A stretch of 64,000 nt of DNA from the NCBI GenBank assembly GCA_009193035.1, contig SWDT01000031.1, positions 1-64,000 on the forward strand, written 5' to 3'. A program made the position numbers and the translations under genes. Positions 38,801 through 47,899 of this stretch are shown here, in pieces. The notes beneath the pieces are model-generated. The model saw nothing but the letters and a program-made list of their open reading frames with translations, did not search any database and was not told where the DNA came from. The number at the start of each line of letters is the position of its first letter. Position 1 is the stretch's first letter. The stretch comes from Halicephalobus mephisto. Lineage: Eukaryota > Nematoda > Chromadorea > Rhabditida > Panagrolaimidae.

Positions 38801-39070
38801 AATTTAAAAAAATAAAAAGTTTTAAAAAATGAAAAATTTCGAAAATTTTCATAAAATTTGAATTTTTAAAAACTTATTTTTTTTTAGTTTTTAAAAATTC
38901 AAAGATTTTTAATAATAAAAAAATTTAGAAATTTAAAGTAAAAAATATTTCAAAAATTGAAAAATTTTTTAATTTCCTGACCTTCGATAACTAGTAAGAA
39001 ATTTGAAAATACAGTAGAAAAAAAATATTAAAATGTAGAAAATAATGTAACGAATCCTTATTCTAGACAT
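35830..39070 (-). CDS. Core-2/I-branching N-acetylglucosaminyltransferase family (GT14)
   Basis: Five minus-strand exons: 39070-38982, 38493-38013, 37972-37751, 37032-36858 and 36287-35830, 474 aa, phases 2,0,0,1 all matching. A type II signal anchor lies at residues 8-24 (YIIFYILIFFFYCIFKF), so the enzyme should sit in the Golgi with its catalytic domain in the lumen. Conserved family blocks follow: FPLAYGMLVYKDVRQLLYVL, FYQPQNSFCVAVDSNS, KVSYCGFGVTNAVV, NPWKYYQYLSGVDLPLKTN, TCSDESLWGT-like QCSDESLWGTL and FAIPGGFSAIQFYDRIM. Cysteines and the SGxDxPLKT motif fit the family. It should add GlcNAc (or another sugar in worms) in beta-1,6 linkage to glycans. Worms have many members, so no symbol is given. 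It has an intron holding a solo LTR (37295-37506). Confidence 0.9.
37040..37740. repeat. Foldback repeat copies in intron 3 of the glycosyltransferase
   Basis: Two or more blocks carry AATGGTCCTGCCACGAATAA and AAAAATCTTTCGTGATAGGA, plus TTTTCGATGATTAGGATTAC. One of them is split by the solo LTR at 37295-37506. This comparison between copies shows the pre-insertion sequence. Confidence 0.65.
37295..37506. mobile_element. Solo LTR with 5-bp target-site duplication
   Basis: A 212-bp insertion starts TGTCGCGGAAAGCGAG and ends AGAATCCCTTACA. It is flanked on both sides by CTGCC (37290-37294 and 37507-37511). Neighbouring repeat copies read GGTCCTGCCACGAATAA without the insert, showing the empty site. 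TG...CA ends, 5-bp duplication, no ORF and an AATAAA at about 37451 fit a solo LTR left by recombination of an LTR retrotransposon (Cer-type elements in worms). Composition is much less AT-rich than its surroundings. Confidence 0.85.
38494..38981 (-). repeat. Intron 1 array of the glycosyltransferase
   Basis: An AATATTAAATCTAAAAAA / TTAAACTAAATCTAAAAA unit of about 18-20 bp is repeated some fifteen times at 38490-38810, followed by A/T simple sequence. Confidence 0.6.
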
Positions 39071-39335
39071 TTTGTTTCGGCGATTTTTGGGACTTGTTAG
39101 ACAGATCAATAATCGGAATCTCGGTTATTCGAAAACGGAATTCGAAACGAGGTTATTTGCTGATTTTAATCTTTAATAATTTTGAAATTTACAAACCAGT
39201 CAAGGAAGAAATGTCACAAAACAAGTCAAAACTCGGATCGATTCTGATTTCAAAGTTTTTCATTTTTTATTTTTGCGTTTTTTCCGCAATATGCAAGATC
39301 CACTTTTAGTACAATACCATACGATACAAGGACGA

Positions 39336-39517
39336 TACAGTAGATTTCGGATATCAGATACCCCTGCTATAACATATATCTTATTATTGCATATAGTGTG
39401 AATGAGTGAGTTTGGTTAGTCTGCCTTCAAATTTATCCCCTGCTATAATATATCCTTTCTTATAACATACACTTTACCCGGTTCCAATGGGGTATCTTAT
39501 ATCCAAGTTCAACTATA
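39336..39517. mobile_element. MITE copy 1 (TACAGT...GGATAT termini)
   Basis: The left end TACAGTAGATTTCGGATATC is the approximate inverse of the right end GATATAAGTT-like ATATCCAAGTTCAACTATA. The interior has CCCTGCTATAACATATATCT and GAGTGAGTTTGGTTAGTCTG. A second copy follows at 39576 in the same orientation. Confidence 0.55.
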
Positions 39518-39575
39518 TATAGGACTAGGTATTTTGTAGTTATTTTAAAGAAAAAAAGATAAAATATAATAGAGC

Positions 39576-39749
39576 ATAACTTGGATATAAAATACTCCCG
39601 TTATAACATATCTCTTGTTATAGCATACGGTCTGATTGAGTGAGTTTGGTTAGTCTGTCTTCAAATTTACCCCCTCTATAATATATTCTTTCTTATAACA
39701 TTCGCTTTACCCAACCCCAAGGGGTATTTCATATCCAAGTTCGACTGTA
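39576..39749. mobile_element. MITE copy 2 (same family)
   Basis: The left end TAACTTGGATATAAAATACT matches in inverse the right end GGTATTTCATATCCAAGTTC then GACTGTA. The interior GTGAGTTTGGTTAGTCTG and CTATAATATATTCTTTCTTA is shared with copy 1. There is no ORF. Confidence 0.6.
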
Positions 39750-39818
39750 TTTAGATACACGCTTAAATTTGCAATTTTGATCAGAGATATCTTTCGACAC
39801 GACTTTTCTTCTAGTGAA

Positions 39819-40025
39819 TTACATTGTTGTAAAAAGTTCGACATTAGGATCGATCTGAGTTCTTGACTTGTTTCGTAATATTTCTTCCTTTATTGGTTCT
39901 TCTTGTTTAAAGTTTCGAATCTTTGGTTCAAAATTGAATCCGGGTCTTGTAACTTTACTGTCACGTATACTAACGATTGTATTATTGAAGATTGATGTCG
40001 AACTTTTTACAACAACGTGATTCAC
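39819..40025 (-). other. Unrecognised ORF in the palindrome centre, with a diverged inverted paralogue
   Basis: The 68-codon minus-strand ORF contains EPIKEEILRNKSRTQIDPN. A plus-strand ORF at 39094-39309 contains KPVKEEMSQNKSKLGSI, clearly related at protein and DNA level. The two therefore look like diverged inverted copies of one coding or formerly coding exon. The family is unknown. The first codons of the plus copy overlap the 5' flank of the glycosyltransferase start. Confidence 0.3.
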
Positions 40026-40169
40026 TAGAAACGAAGTCGTGTCGAAAGATATCTCCGATCAAAATTGCAAATTTAAATGTTTATCTAAATATCTTGTCTT
40101 CGTATCGTATAATGTTATATTAAAAGTGGATTTTGCACAGTGCGGGAAAAACGCGAAAATAAAGAAAAA

Positions 40170-40792
40170 ATAATTTCGAAATTCAAAGAATATAATCAAT
40201 TAAAAACTAAAATTTCTTGGATTCAGATTCGACGATATTTTCTGAAATCATCAAAAAAGTCGTATCAATTTTTTTATTTAAACAAATTTTATCAATTACT
40301 TTCTAGAAATCATAAAAGTATTTTTCTAAATTATTTTAAAAAAAAATACTTTTCTAAACTATTTTTAAAAAGATATTTTTCCAAATTATTTTTAAAAAAA
40401 ATATTTTTCTAAATTATTTTAAAAAAATATTTTTCTAAATTATTTTAAAAAAAATACTTTTCTAAATTATTTTAAAAAAGATATTCAAAAAAATATTATT
40501 TCTTTTAAAAAATAAATCACTTCCAATTTTATCCCATTCAATTCCCCAGATTCCAAACGACTATTCAAATTTTATCAGCCATTAAAATATTTCAAAACTC
40601 ATCAAGTAACCGATTTGATGCAAACTTACAAAATAGACGTTATAGAACCAGGTCATAATCAGACATACACTATCAGGATCAAGGCATCAGGAGAAAAAAA
40701 CAAAGCGAACCAAAATGAATGCAAAAAAACTGGCACGAATTTCAAAAACAAGTTACCAACAAACCCAAAAGTGCACAAAAATTTCCATAAAA
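40170..40792. other. Flank downstream of E2F, A/T repeats
   Basis: A TTTTTCTAAATTATTTTAAA unit repeats at about 40318-40500. 40500-40792 is unique-looking and probably includes the E2F 3' UTR. No supported gene was seen. Confidence 0.4.
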
Positions 40793-43700
40793 TTACCAAG
40801 TTTGATCTTGATTATATAGATTGGTAGGATCAAATTCTCCATCTGTCATACCATACATGTAAGATGCAGCTTCTGGTGCAGGTTCAAGAGGTAAAAAATC
40901 CGACGTTCCTAAGTCCATTAAACTATTCGAAGTTCCTGCTATTGGATCCATTACCATTTTCAACGGAGAAACAAAATACTGATGTTGAAGACTCGACGAC
41001 GGTTGTTCCCATTCATCATACAACGACGGTTGTCTTGTTGGTGTTAAAAAAGATGAAAATCCAGAATTAAACACAGGACTTTCCGAAATATCCTGACGAG
41101 AAGTATGTTGAGACAAAGGTTTGTAATCAAAATGATTTATCTTCACATCTTTCGTTGACACAAGTTGTTGAGCATGATTCTCTCCCATCTCAACAGGATC
41201 ATCAGGATTATCACTTCCCATGTAATATGCATTCAAACGTTCATTCTGCTGATTCCTTATAGCCATATCAAATAACTGAAATAACCACACAATTACAAAA
41301 ATCAAAACTATTCCAAAATTTTCCAAAAAATCAAAACTATTTCAAAATTTTCCAAAAACCAAAACTTAAAAATAAAAATTTTTTAAAACTTGCAAAATTA
41401 CTGTTTTTGTAAAACTAAAATTTCCCGCCAAATCCTAACTTGACAAATAACGTTATTAATAATCAATGTTTTCACGAAATCTACTTTTACAGCATTCTAA
41501 ACATTTCTAAAACATTAATTTTTAAATTTTCATTAGATTCTGAAAAATTCCAAAAATTACGGCAGAATCCTAAAAACCATAAATTTCTCTAAATTTTGAT
41601 AAAACTGTAAAAACTTCTAATTTCAAAATTTTATACATTTTAAAAATGCAATAACTTACCCCAGTTTCTTGAGGATCAGATACTTCTATCGATGATATTG
41701 AATCTTTTGGAGCTTTGATAGCAATTACTGTATTTCCTTGCAAAGTTGGGATTTTTCTAAGGTCACTGAATTTGATATACCTAAAAAATTAAAAAATAAA
41801 AATATTTAAACTTTTAAATCCTTACATATAAGGCTGTTCAATTGGTTCTTCTTTCATTAATCCCAAAGCATTCGTGACATCATGCAATAAAGCATCTAAG
41901 TGATTTTCTTGAGCTCTTAGTTGTTCAACTTCAGCAATTAATTCTTGTTTTTCAGCAGTATTTTCCTCTCCATCTTGGTGTTTCCACCGTATACTGTTTT
42001 TTCCGACTTTTTCAATCATGTTAATGCCTTCAAGAACATTCGTAATATCGTACAACCGTCTTTTTTGGACATTGAGCCTGTCTGCAGCGTCATTGAGGTT
42101 CACCACCTTAAAAATCCCAAATTACTGCGATGAACACCATTGTAAAAATCGGAAATAAACTTTTTCAAAATTCTCTCGAGAGAAGTTTCCTTAGAAAATA
42201 CAGTAACTAGAGTGAAAATTTTAATTTCGAATGACAATTGTAATCTTATGTAATTTCGTAACCAATCACATAAAAATCAAAAATAAATTTTTCATGAAAA
42301 TATGCCGAAACAAATATTTGGAACTTTTTAAAAACTGAATTGGCCTAAAATCCAAGTTTTGAATGACTATGTCCCAATTTTTTAAAAACATCTTTTGTAG
42401 TTAATTTGGAAGTTTTTTAACCTCAAAAAATCACAACTAATATTTAAAAAAATATCGAAAAAAATAAATTTACAAATAAAAACAAAAAATAATCAAAAAT
42501 GAACTTACTCCATTGTCGTCTGTCATGTTTTGCTCAAGGAAAAGTCTGGTCAGACGAAGAAGACTACTGTCCTGTCGGCCCATGTCATCTTTGCCATCTG
42601 AAACAAATAATTTAAAATAAAAAATCACAAAAATTGATATTTTAAATGAAAACAAAAATGATCTATTGAAAAAAGACAAATATCGATTCTAAAAAATGAA
42701 TAAATAATTGATATGCGAAAAGTAAACAGAAATTGATAAATAAAAATTCTAAAAAACCAAAATTAATATATAAAGAATCTAGAAAATTAAATTGATATAT
42801 AAAAAATTTAGGAAATTAAATTGATATATGAAAGTCGACTAAAAAGTGGAATTAATATATGAAATTTGACTAAAAAGTGGAATTAATATATGAAATTTGA
42901 CTAAAAAGTGAAATTAATATATGAAAGTTGACTAAAAAGTAAAATTAATATATGAAAGTTGATTAAAAAGTAAAATTGATATATGAAAGTTGACTAAAAA
43001 GTGGAATTAATATATGAAAGTTGACTAAAAAGTGAAATTGATATATAGAAATTAATTTCTAGACCTTCTCGCAAATTGGAAAATACTGGTGTTGATTTCT
43101 TCTTAGGCTTGGCTCGCTTCTTTTTTCCGTCGTGAATGTTCCCGAATATCTCAGATAACTCGTCATCGTCGTCGTCCTGGAAGTCGAAACAAATCGAATT
43201 CTTCAGTGCCGGACGGCGTTTCTTCAACGGAGGCGGATCTACCGTAGTAGTGATCTTGTCGTCGACTTCGATTTCTGGATAACTTCTGGTGTCCCAGATG
43301 GCAGGAATCAGCTCGGGGTCTTGTTTCAGAAACAAAGGTGGAGGTCGTTTTTTCGTCGGATATATCACCGTCGGAGGCCGAGTTTTCAGAGCTCCTCTTT
43401 CGTTAGTACCGTTCACGATCATCTTCGTCGGATGTTTATCCACCTTCTGAACATTGTGATTCTCCATGGAGATAGTGAATAAAAAGCAAAACGCCTCCGT
43501 TAAACTGATCGATCAAGAAACAAAAGCCAAAGAAAAAGAAAAAGTTCCTCGGTGAGCGCGAGAGGCCATGGGAAAATGGGGCAAGTCCCCTCGAGGCCAG
43601 ATTTTCCTCTTTCGAGTACTCGGTTACTAAATAAATGCCCGTCAATTCCCCTTACCTTCGTTGTCATTTTTGGCACTTTTGGGAGTCCGACGTGTCTTTC

Positions 43701-44216
43701 CCGTACTTTTTGGTGTTTTTTCGACAGAACTGGCCACGCTGGGTGGTGAGTACCGCAGATTTGTAGGTGTCGAAATTTGGGATTTTCGTCGATACTGAAG
43801 ATATTCCATATATGAAATCCGATTAATATAAGGGAATTGTTTACTTTCGAAGACAACGGCGTCAGAGATCCGAGGTTTGGCGGAGGATTCTTCGCCATCG
43901 GACTCGTGACTTCGTACTTTACTTTTTTGGCCGGGGGATAACTCGGAGAAGCCGGTTTCAGCTGAGTCAGGATTATCCCATTGTTGGGATCATGTGGCCA
44001 ATAAGTGGATTCCTTTGGAGAATCTTGTCTGAAAAATCTGATATAAAAAAACAAAAAATGCCAAACTTACTTTGAGTAATTAGGGACAGTACCCGTCGTT
44101 GGAGATCGTTTGGAAGCTTCTAGAGAACTCACGGAAGGACCGGATCCCTGGGGGCAGTAGTCCTGGAATGCAGATGCGAGTGATTTTTGGAAGCCGGCTT
44201 CAGCAGCTGTCATCAT
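40793..44216 (-). CDS. E2F-family transcription factor (efl-1/efl-2 type)
   Basis: Seven minus-strand exons for the long form: 44216-44071, 44028-43845, 43794-43656, 42597-42509, 42106-41826, 41780-41660 and 41275-40793, 480 aa; phases 2,0,1,0,2,0 all match. The winged-helix DNA-binding domain spans about residues 157-230: [14 protein letters not shown], then [20 protein letters not shown] then [14 protein letters not shown]. It includes the conserved RRxYDxTNVLEGI recognition helix at 202-214. A leucine-zipper-like coiled coil follows ([19 protein letters not shown]), then the marked-box core [13 protein letters not shown]. The acidic C-terminus ([20 protein letters not shown]) is where pRB-family proteins bind in relatives. 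It should dimerise with DP and control cell-cycle genes. Worms have efl-1 and efl-2; I cannot say which this is. The exon 42106 acceptor ends AAG, a weaker worm site. A second possible first exon lies at 43467-43065. Confidence 0.9.
41421..41432. promoter_or_regulatory. Candidate E2F site in an E2F intron
   Basis: TTTCCCGCCAAA, the same 12-mer as in the promoter region at 44.54 kb, lies in the intron between 41660 and 41275. It is a perfect match to the classical E2F consensus and stands out in AT-rich sequence. Confidence 0.5.
42760..43050 (-). repeat. 31-bp tandem repeat in the E2F gene
   Basis: About nine copies of a unit of the form AATTAATATATGAAAGTTGA then CTAAAAAGTGG. It ends about 15 bases from the donor of the alternative first exon. 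Confidence 0.7.
43065..43467 (-). CDS. Alternative first coding exon of the E2F gene
   Basis: A minus-strand open frame begins ATG at 43467 ([16 protein letters not shown]) and runs 134 codons to FSNLRE then a GT donor at 43064. It ends in phase 1 with GAAG|GT, just as the exon at 43794-43656 does. It would join the DNA-binding exon (42597) in frame, giving a 458-aa isoform. It contains basic [10 protein letters not shown] and PPPLKKRRP (likely nuclear localisation signals) and an acidic [14 protein letters not shown] stretch. No acceptor precedes the ATG, so it looks like a promoter-proximal exon rather than an internal one. A tandem 31-bp repeat lies just downstream. Use of this exon is inference. 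Confidence 0.6.
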
Positions 44217-45314
44217 TTTGTCGTGGATACAGTTGTTGAATCTCTCGAGGAGAGTCCTTAGATCATACTACAACCTGAATTGGGTCAAACTTCGAAGGAA
44301 CAAACTTGCGGTTTCACGCTAATCGATTACACTTCTACACGCACTCGACAAACAATCGACGAATAAACTTCGTTTTCGGTTCCTGAATTCCCCTATTCTG
44401 GTGGATTTTCCTCTGAAATATCAGTACATATATCACACAACAAAATGATGATTTTAAACAGGCTAAAAAAGCGGATTAAGATGGATTAATTGAAGCATGT
44501 TTTTGAAGCTTTTCTTCGCGTCTCAAGGAACGACCCGTTTTCCCGCCAAAGCCAGCCAATCGGAGTCCGTCAAACCCCTTTTTCGTTTTCGCTTCCCGCA
44601 AAGAAAATTTTGAATTTTTTGACTCGGTTTCGTTCCTTGGACTTTCCTCTTTGAAAACTTTTTGAAATCCCCGACTTCCAGAATTCCGTGGAAGATTCTG
44701 AAAATTCCTAAAATTTTATGGAAATTTCTATTGCCTTCTGCGACTTTGTTGGAAATTTTTAGGACTTTTCAGAGTCTACTGGAGACTTGAATCGATATAT
44801 AAAACTTAGGATTCTGGAACTTTCTAACCAGTTGTGAAAATTTGCAACGAGATATTTCGCGAAAGTTTATTTTCAACTTTTGTATGTATGTAATTGGGAT
44901 TCTGTTCAAACTTCTGGAATCCAATGACGAATTCTGAAGATTTCTCAAATCTCGTAAAAGTTTTTAGAATCCTGGAATGTTGTAGGGTGTTTTTGAAACA
45001 TTTTTGAACATAAAAATTTCTGGAACCATCTGAAACCTGGGATTCTGCAGGTTTCCAAAAGGGCGTAGAAATTTGTGCTGAGATAATTTTGCAAAAATAT
45101 TTGAGTTTTTATATATCAAACCAGGATTCTGTAGACACTTTAGAATCTTCAATTCTGGTGGGAACTTTTAGAACACTTTAGAATTTTTCGAAACTTCTTA
45201 AGTAACAATTACAATCTGTAATTTTTAAAATTAAAAAATCGAAAAATTCGTGTCAACTTTTTTGGATTTTTTAAATAATTTCATTTCAGATTCTCTTGGG
45301 TCGGGCTGACGACG
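44217..45314. promoter_or_regulatory. Divergent promoter region between E2F and gfm-1
   Basis: The region lies between two divergent starts. 44220-44640 is less AT-rich, with a possible homeodomain pair GCGGATTAAGATGGATTAAT at 44470, and holds the E2F and CCAAT motifs at 44538-44560. 44640-45250 is AT-rich with recurrent TTCTGGAA/CTGTAG words. A TTTCATTTCAG acceptor at about 45288 precedes the gfm-1 ATG and is a likely trans-splice (spliced leader) site. Confidence 0.5.
44538..44560. promoter_or_regulatory. E2F site plus CCAAT box
   Basis: TTTTCCCGCCAAA at 44538-44550 contains the full classical E2F site. CCAAT lies at 44556-44560, six bases on. Such pairs are common in cell-cycle promoters. 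It is about 320 bp upstream of the E2F long-form ATG and about 770 bp upstream of the gfm-1 ATG. Confidence 0.6.
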
Positions 45315-47743
45315 ATGGCACCCAGGATTTTGTGGAGTTTAGCAGGCCATCTGTCTAGAGTAAGTTTTTATTTCCATTTTACATAGAAAATTATAATTGT
45401 TTCAGGCAGGCAGGAGGTTCTATTCATCAGCTCAGCCGGCAGCGGAACAAGCAGCCAGTTTTGACAAAATCAGGCCCGTCGAGAAGATTCGCAATATTGG
45501 TTAGTGCTTTTAATCAAATTCTAAAATTCATTGATTTCCAGGAATTTCCGCTCATATCGATTCTGGCAAGACGACTGTCACGGAGAGAATTTTATTCTAC
45601 GCCGGTAGAATCGATTCCATGCATGAAGTCAAGGGAAAAGACGACGTCGGAGCTACTATGGACTTCATGGAACTCGAGAAACAAAGAGGAATCACCATCC
45701 AATCTGCTGCTACCTATGTTGATTGGCACGGCACCAATATCAACATCATCGACACTCCTGGCCACGTCGACTTTACTGTAGAAGTCGAGAGAGCATTAAG
45801 AGTACTGGACGGAGCTGTTTTGGTTCTCTGTGGTGTCGGTGGAGTTCAATCTCAAACCTTCACGGTCAACAGACAACTTGGAAGATACAGCGTCCCTTTC
45901 ATCACTTTCGTGAACAAGTTAGACAGAACCGGAGCGAATCCCAACAGAGCTCTAGATGGCCTAAGAAACAAGCTCAACCACAACGCTGCGTTTATTCAAA
46001 TGCCGATAGGTGAGAATTTTAGCCCGATTCTTGTACTATATAACTTCTTCAGGAATGGAGTCTAATTTCAAAGGCATCATCGATCTTGTTGAAGAACAAG
46101 CTATTTACAATGAAGGAAATGACGGTCTAATTATTCGACGTGATGAGATTCCAAAAGAACTTCGAGAACAAGCAAAAGATCTTCGTCAAGAAATGGTTGA
46201 GCATTTGGCGAACGCTGACGAACAACTTGGAGAACAATTTTTGAATGATATTAATCCAACAGTTCCTGAAATTCATGCAGCGATCAGAAGAAGTGTCATC
46301 AAGAGATCCTTTATTCCAATTTTGATGGGAACGGCATTGAAAAACAAAGGTGTTCAATCAATGATTGATTCTGTTGTTCGCTATCTTCCTAATCCTGCTG
46401 AAGTCGAGAACAAAGCTAATATCCTTGTCAATGGAAATGAAGAAAAAGTTGTTTTGAATCCATTGAGAACCAATCAGAAGGAACATCCTTTTGTTGGATT
46501 GGCGTTCAAATTAGAAGCAGGAAAATATGGACAATTGACATATTTCAGAATTTATCAAGGACAACTTAATCGAGGAGATGTCATGTATGCAACTAGAGAT
46601 GGAAGAAAAGTTCGTGTTCAGAGATTAGTTAGAATGCATGCAAATTCAATGGAGGATGTCCAAACTGCTTATGCTGGAGATATTTGTGCAATTTTTGGAG
46701 TTGATTGTGCTAGTGGTGAAACTTTCTGCAGTGATGACAAGTTGGATATTCATTGTGTATGTTTTTTGTATTTGGATTTAGATAATTGTGATTTTTAGGA
46801 AGGTATGCATATTCCTGAACCTGTTATTTCGATGTCTATTAAGCCGGTGGATAGAAAGGATGCTGATAGTTTTATCAAAGCTTTGACGAGATTTACTAAA
46901 GAAGATCCAACATTTAAAAAGGAATACAATGTTGAAGCAAAGGAAACCGTCGTTAGTGGAATGGGAGAACTTCATCTTGAAATTTATGCTCAGAGAATGA
47001 AAAATGAATTTAATTGTCCTGTGGAACTTGGTAAACCGACTGTGGCTTATCGTGAATGTTTGGCAAGTCCTTATAAATTCCACTTCCGTCATAAGAAACA
47101 AACAGGTGGTCAAGGTCAATTTGGTGAAATTGAAGGAGTTATCGATCCTCTACCTCCAGAGAAGAATACAACTGTTGAATTTACTGATGAAAGTTTTGGT
47201 TCTGGAATTCCGAAGAATTTGTTCCCTGCTTTGAAGAAGGGTCTGGATGAAATTATTAAAGAAGGACCACTGATTAAATCTAAAATTGCTGGAATCAATG
47301 TTAGAATCCAAGGAGGTGAGACACATGCTGTCGATTCGACGGAAATTGCTATGATTAATACGATGATGAACATGATGAGAGAAGCTTATGAAAGAGCTAG
47401 ATGGATTTTACTTGAACCTATTATGAAGGTGGAAGTTGTGGTTCCGACAGATTTTCAAGGTAATGTTGTGACTTCTTTGACTCAGAGAAAGGGAGTTATT
47501 GCTAATACAAGTGTTGCTGATGGGTATACTACGATCACCTGTGAAGCTCCGTTGAGTGAAATGTTTGGTTACACTTCGGAATTGAGATCTTTGACTGAGG
47601 GAAAAGGAGAATTCACTATGGAGTACTCGAGATATGCTCCTACTGATCATGAATCTCAAGAGCAGGTGATTTACCAATGGAAGGTGGCTAATGGATTGAT
47701 TGATCCTAATGCTGACAAAGGCAAGAGAAAAGGCAGAAAGTAA
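45315..47743 (+). CDS. gfm-1: Mitochondrial translation elongation factor G 1
   Basis: Five exons: 45315-45359, 45406-45499, 45542-46009, 46053-46756 and 46799-47743, 751 aa, phases 0,1,1,0 matching; this is the normal EF-G1 length. It catalyses GTP-driven translocation of tRNA and mRNA on mitochondrial ribosomes. The N-terminus ([20 protein letters not shown]) is a basic, amphipathic mitochondrial targeting signal. The GTPase motifs are complete: P-loop AHIDSGKT (residues 50-57), RGIT (95-98), DTPGH (117-121) and NKLD (171-174). Domain II ([20 protein letters not shown]), domain III ([16 protein letters not shown]), domain IV ([15 protein letters not shown]) and domain V ([20 protein letters not shown]) follow. 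The C-terminus is a basic KGKRKGRK. Introns are short (42-46 nt), unlike the repeat-filled introns of neighbours. A 5' acceptor suggests spliced-leader trans-splicing. Confidence 0.97.
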
Positions 47744-47899
47744 TAATTGTAGTTGGGATTTTGATACTCCATGGACATTAGAAAGTAGGATTAGTAGTTG
47801 TTATGTTTGATAAAAAGTGTTTATATGAGATCGGATAAAACAATCAAACAATGAATTACGAAAACGTTGAGTAGACGGTGCAAAGTTGATATATGGATC

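Larger units (their letters stand above)
39271..40170. repeat. Nested inverted repeat
   Basis: The outer arms, about 39271-39345 and 40090-40170, match in inverse orientation: GATCCACTTTTAGTACAATA against its counterpart around TAAAAGTGGATTTTGCACAG, plus GCGTTTTTTCCGC against GCGGGAAAAACGC. The inner arms, about 39765-39850 and 39995-40080, match strongly, for example GAGATATCTTTCGACACGAC against GTCGTGTCGAAAGATATCTC. The whole could form a large stem of roughly 0.9 kb. Its unique centre holds a minus-strand ORF (40025-39819). Confidence 0.65.

Noticed and set aside
40140..40412. Plus-strand 90-codon ORF rich in K, F and L
   Set aside because: Its second half translates a TTTTTCTAAATTATTTTAAA repeat; it is a by-product of the array.
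39070..40792. Operon between E2F and the glycosyltransferase
   Set aside because: They share a strand, but about 1.7 kb of palindrome and MITEs separates them and no operon-like spacing (about 100 bp) is seen.
43436..44054. Other minus-strand long frames over the E2F 5' exons
   Set aside because: They run through splice sites and read exon segments in wrong frames; the phased exon chain explains the region better.
45619..47743. gfm-1 as several separate ORFs
   Set aside because: The frames join with short canonical introns in matching phase into one full-length EF-G1.
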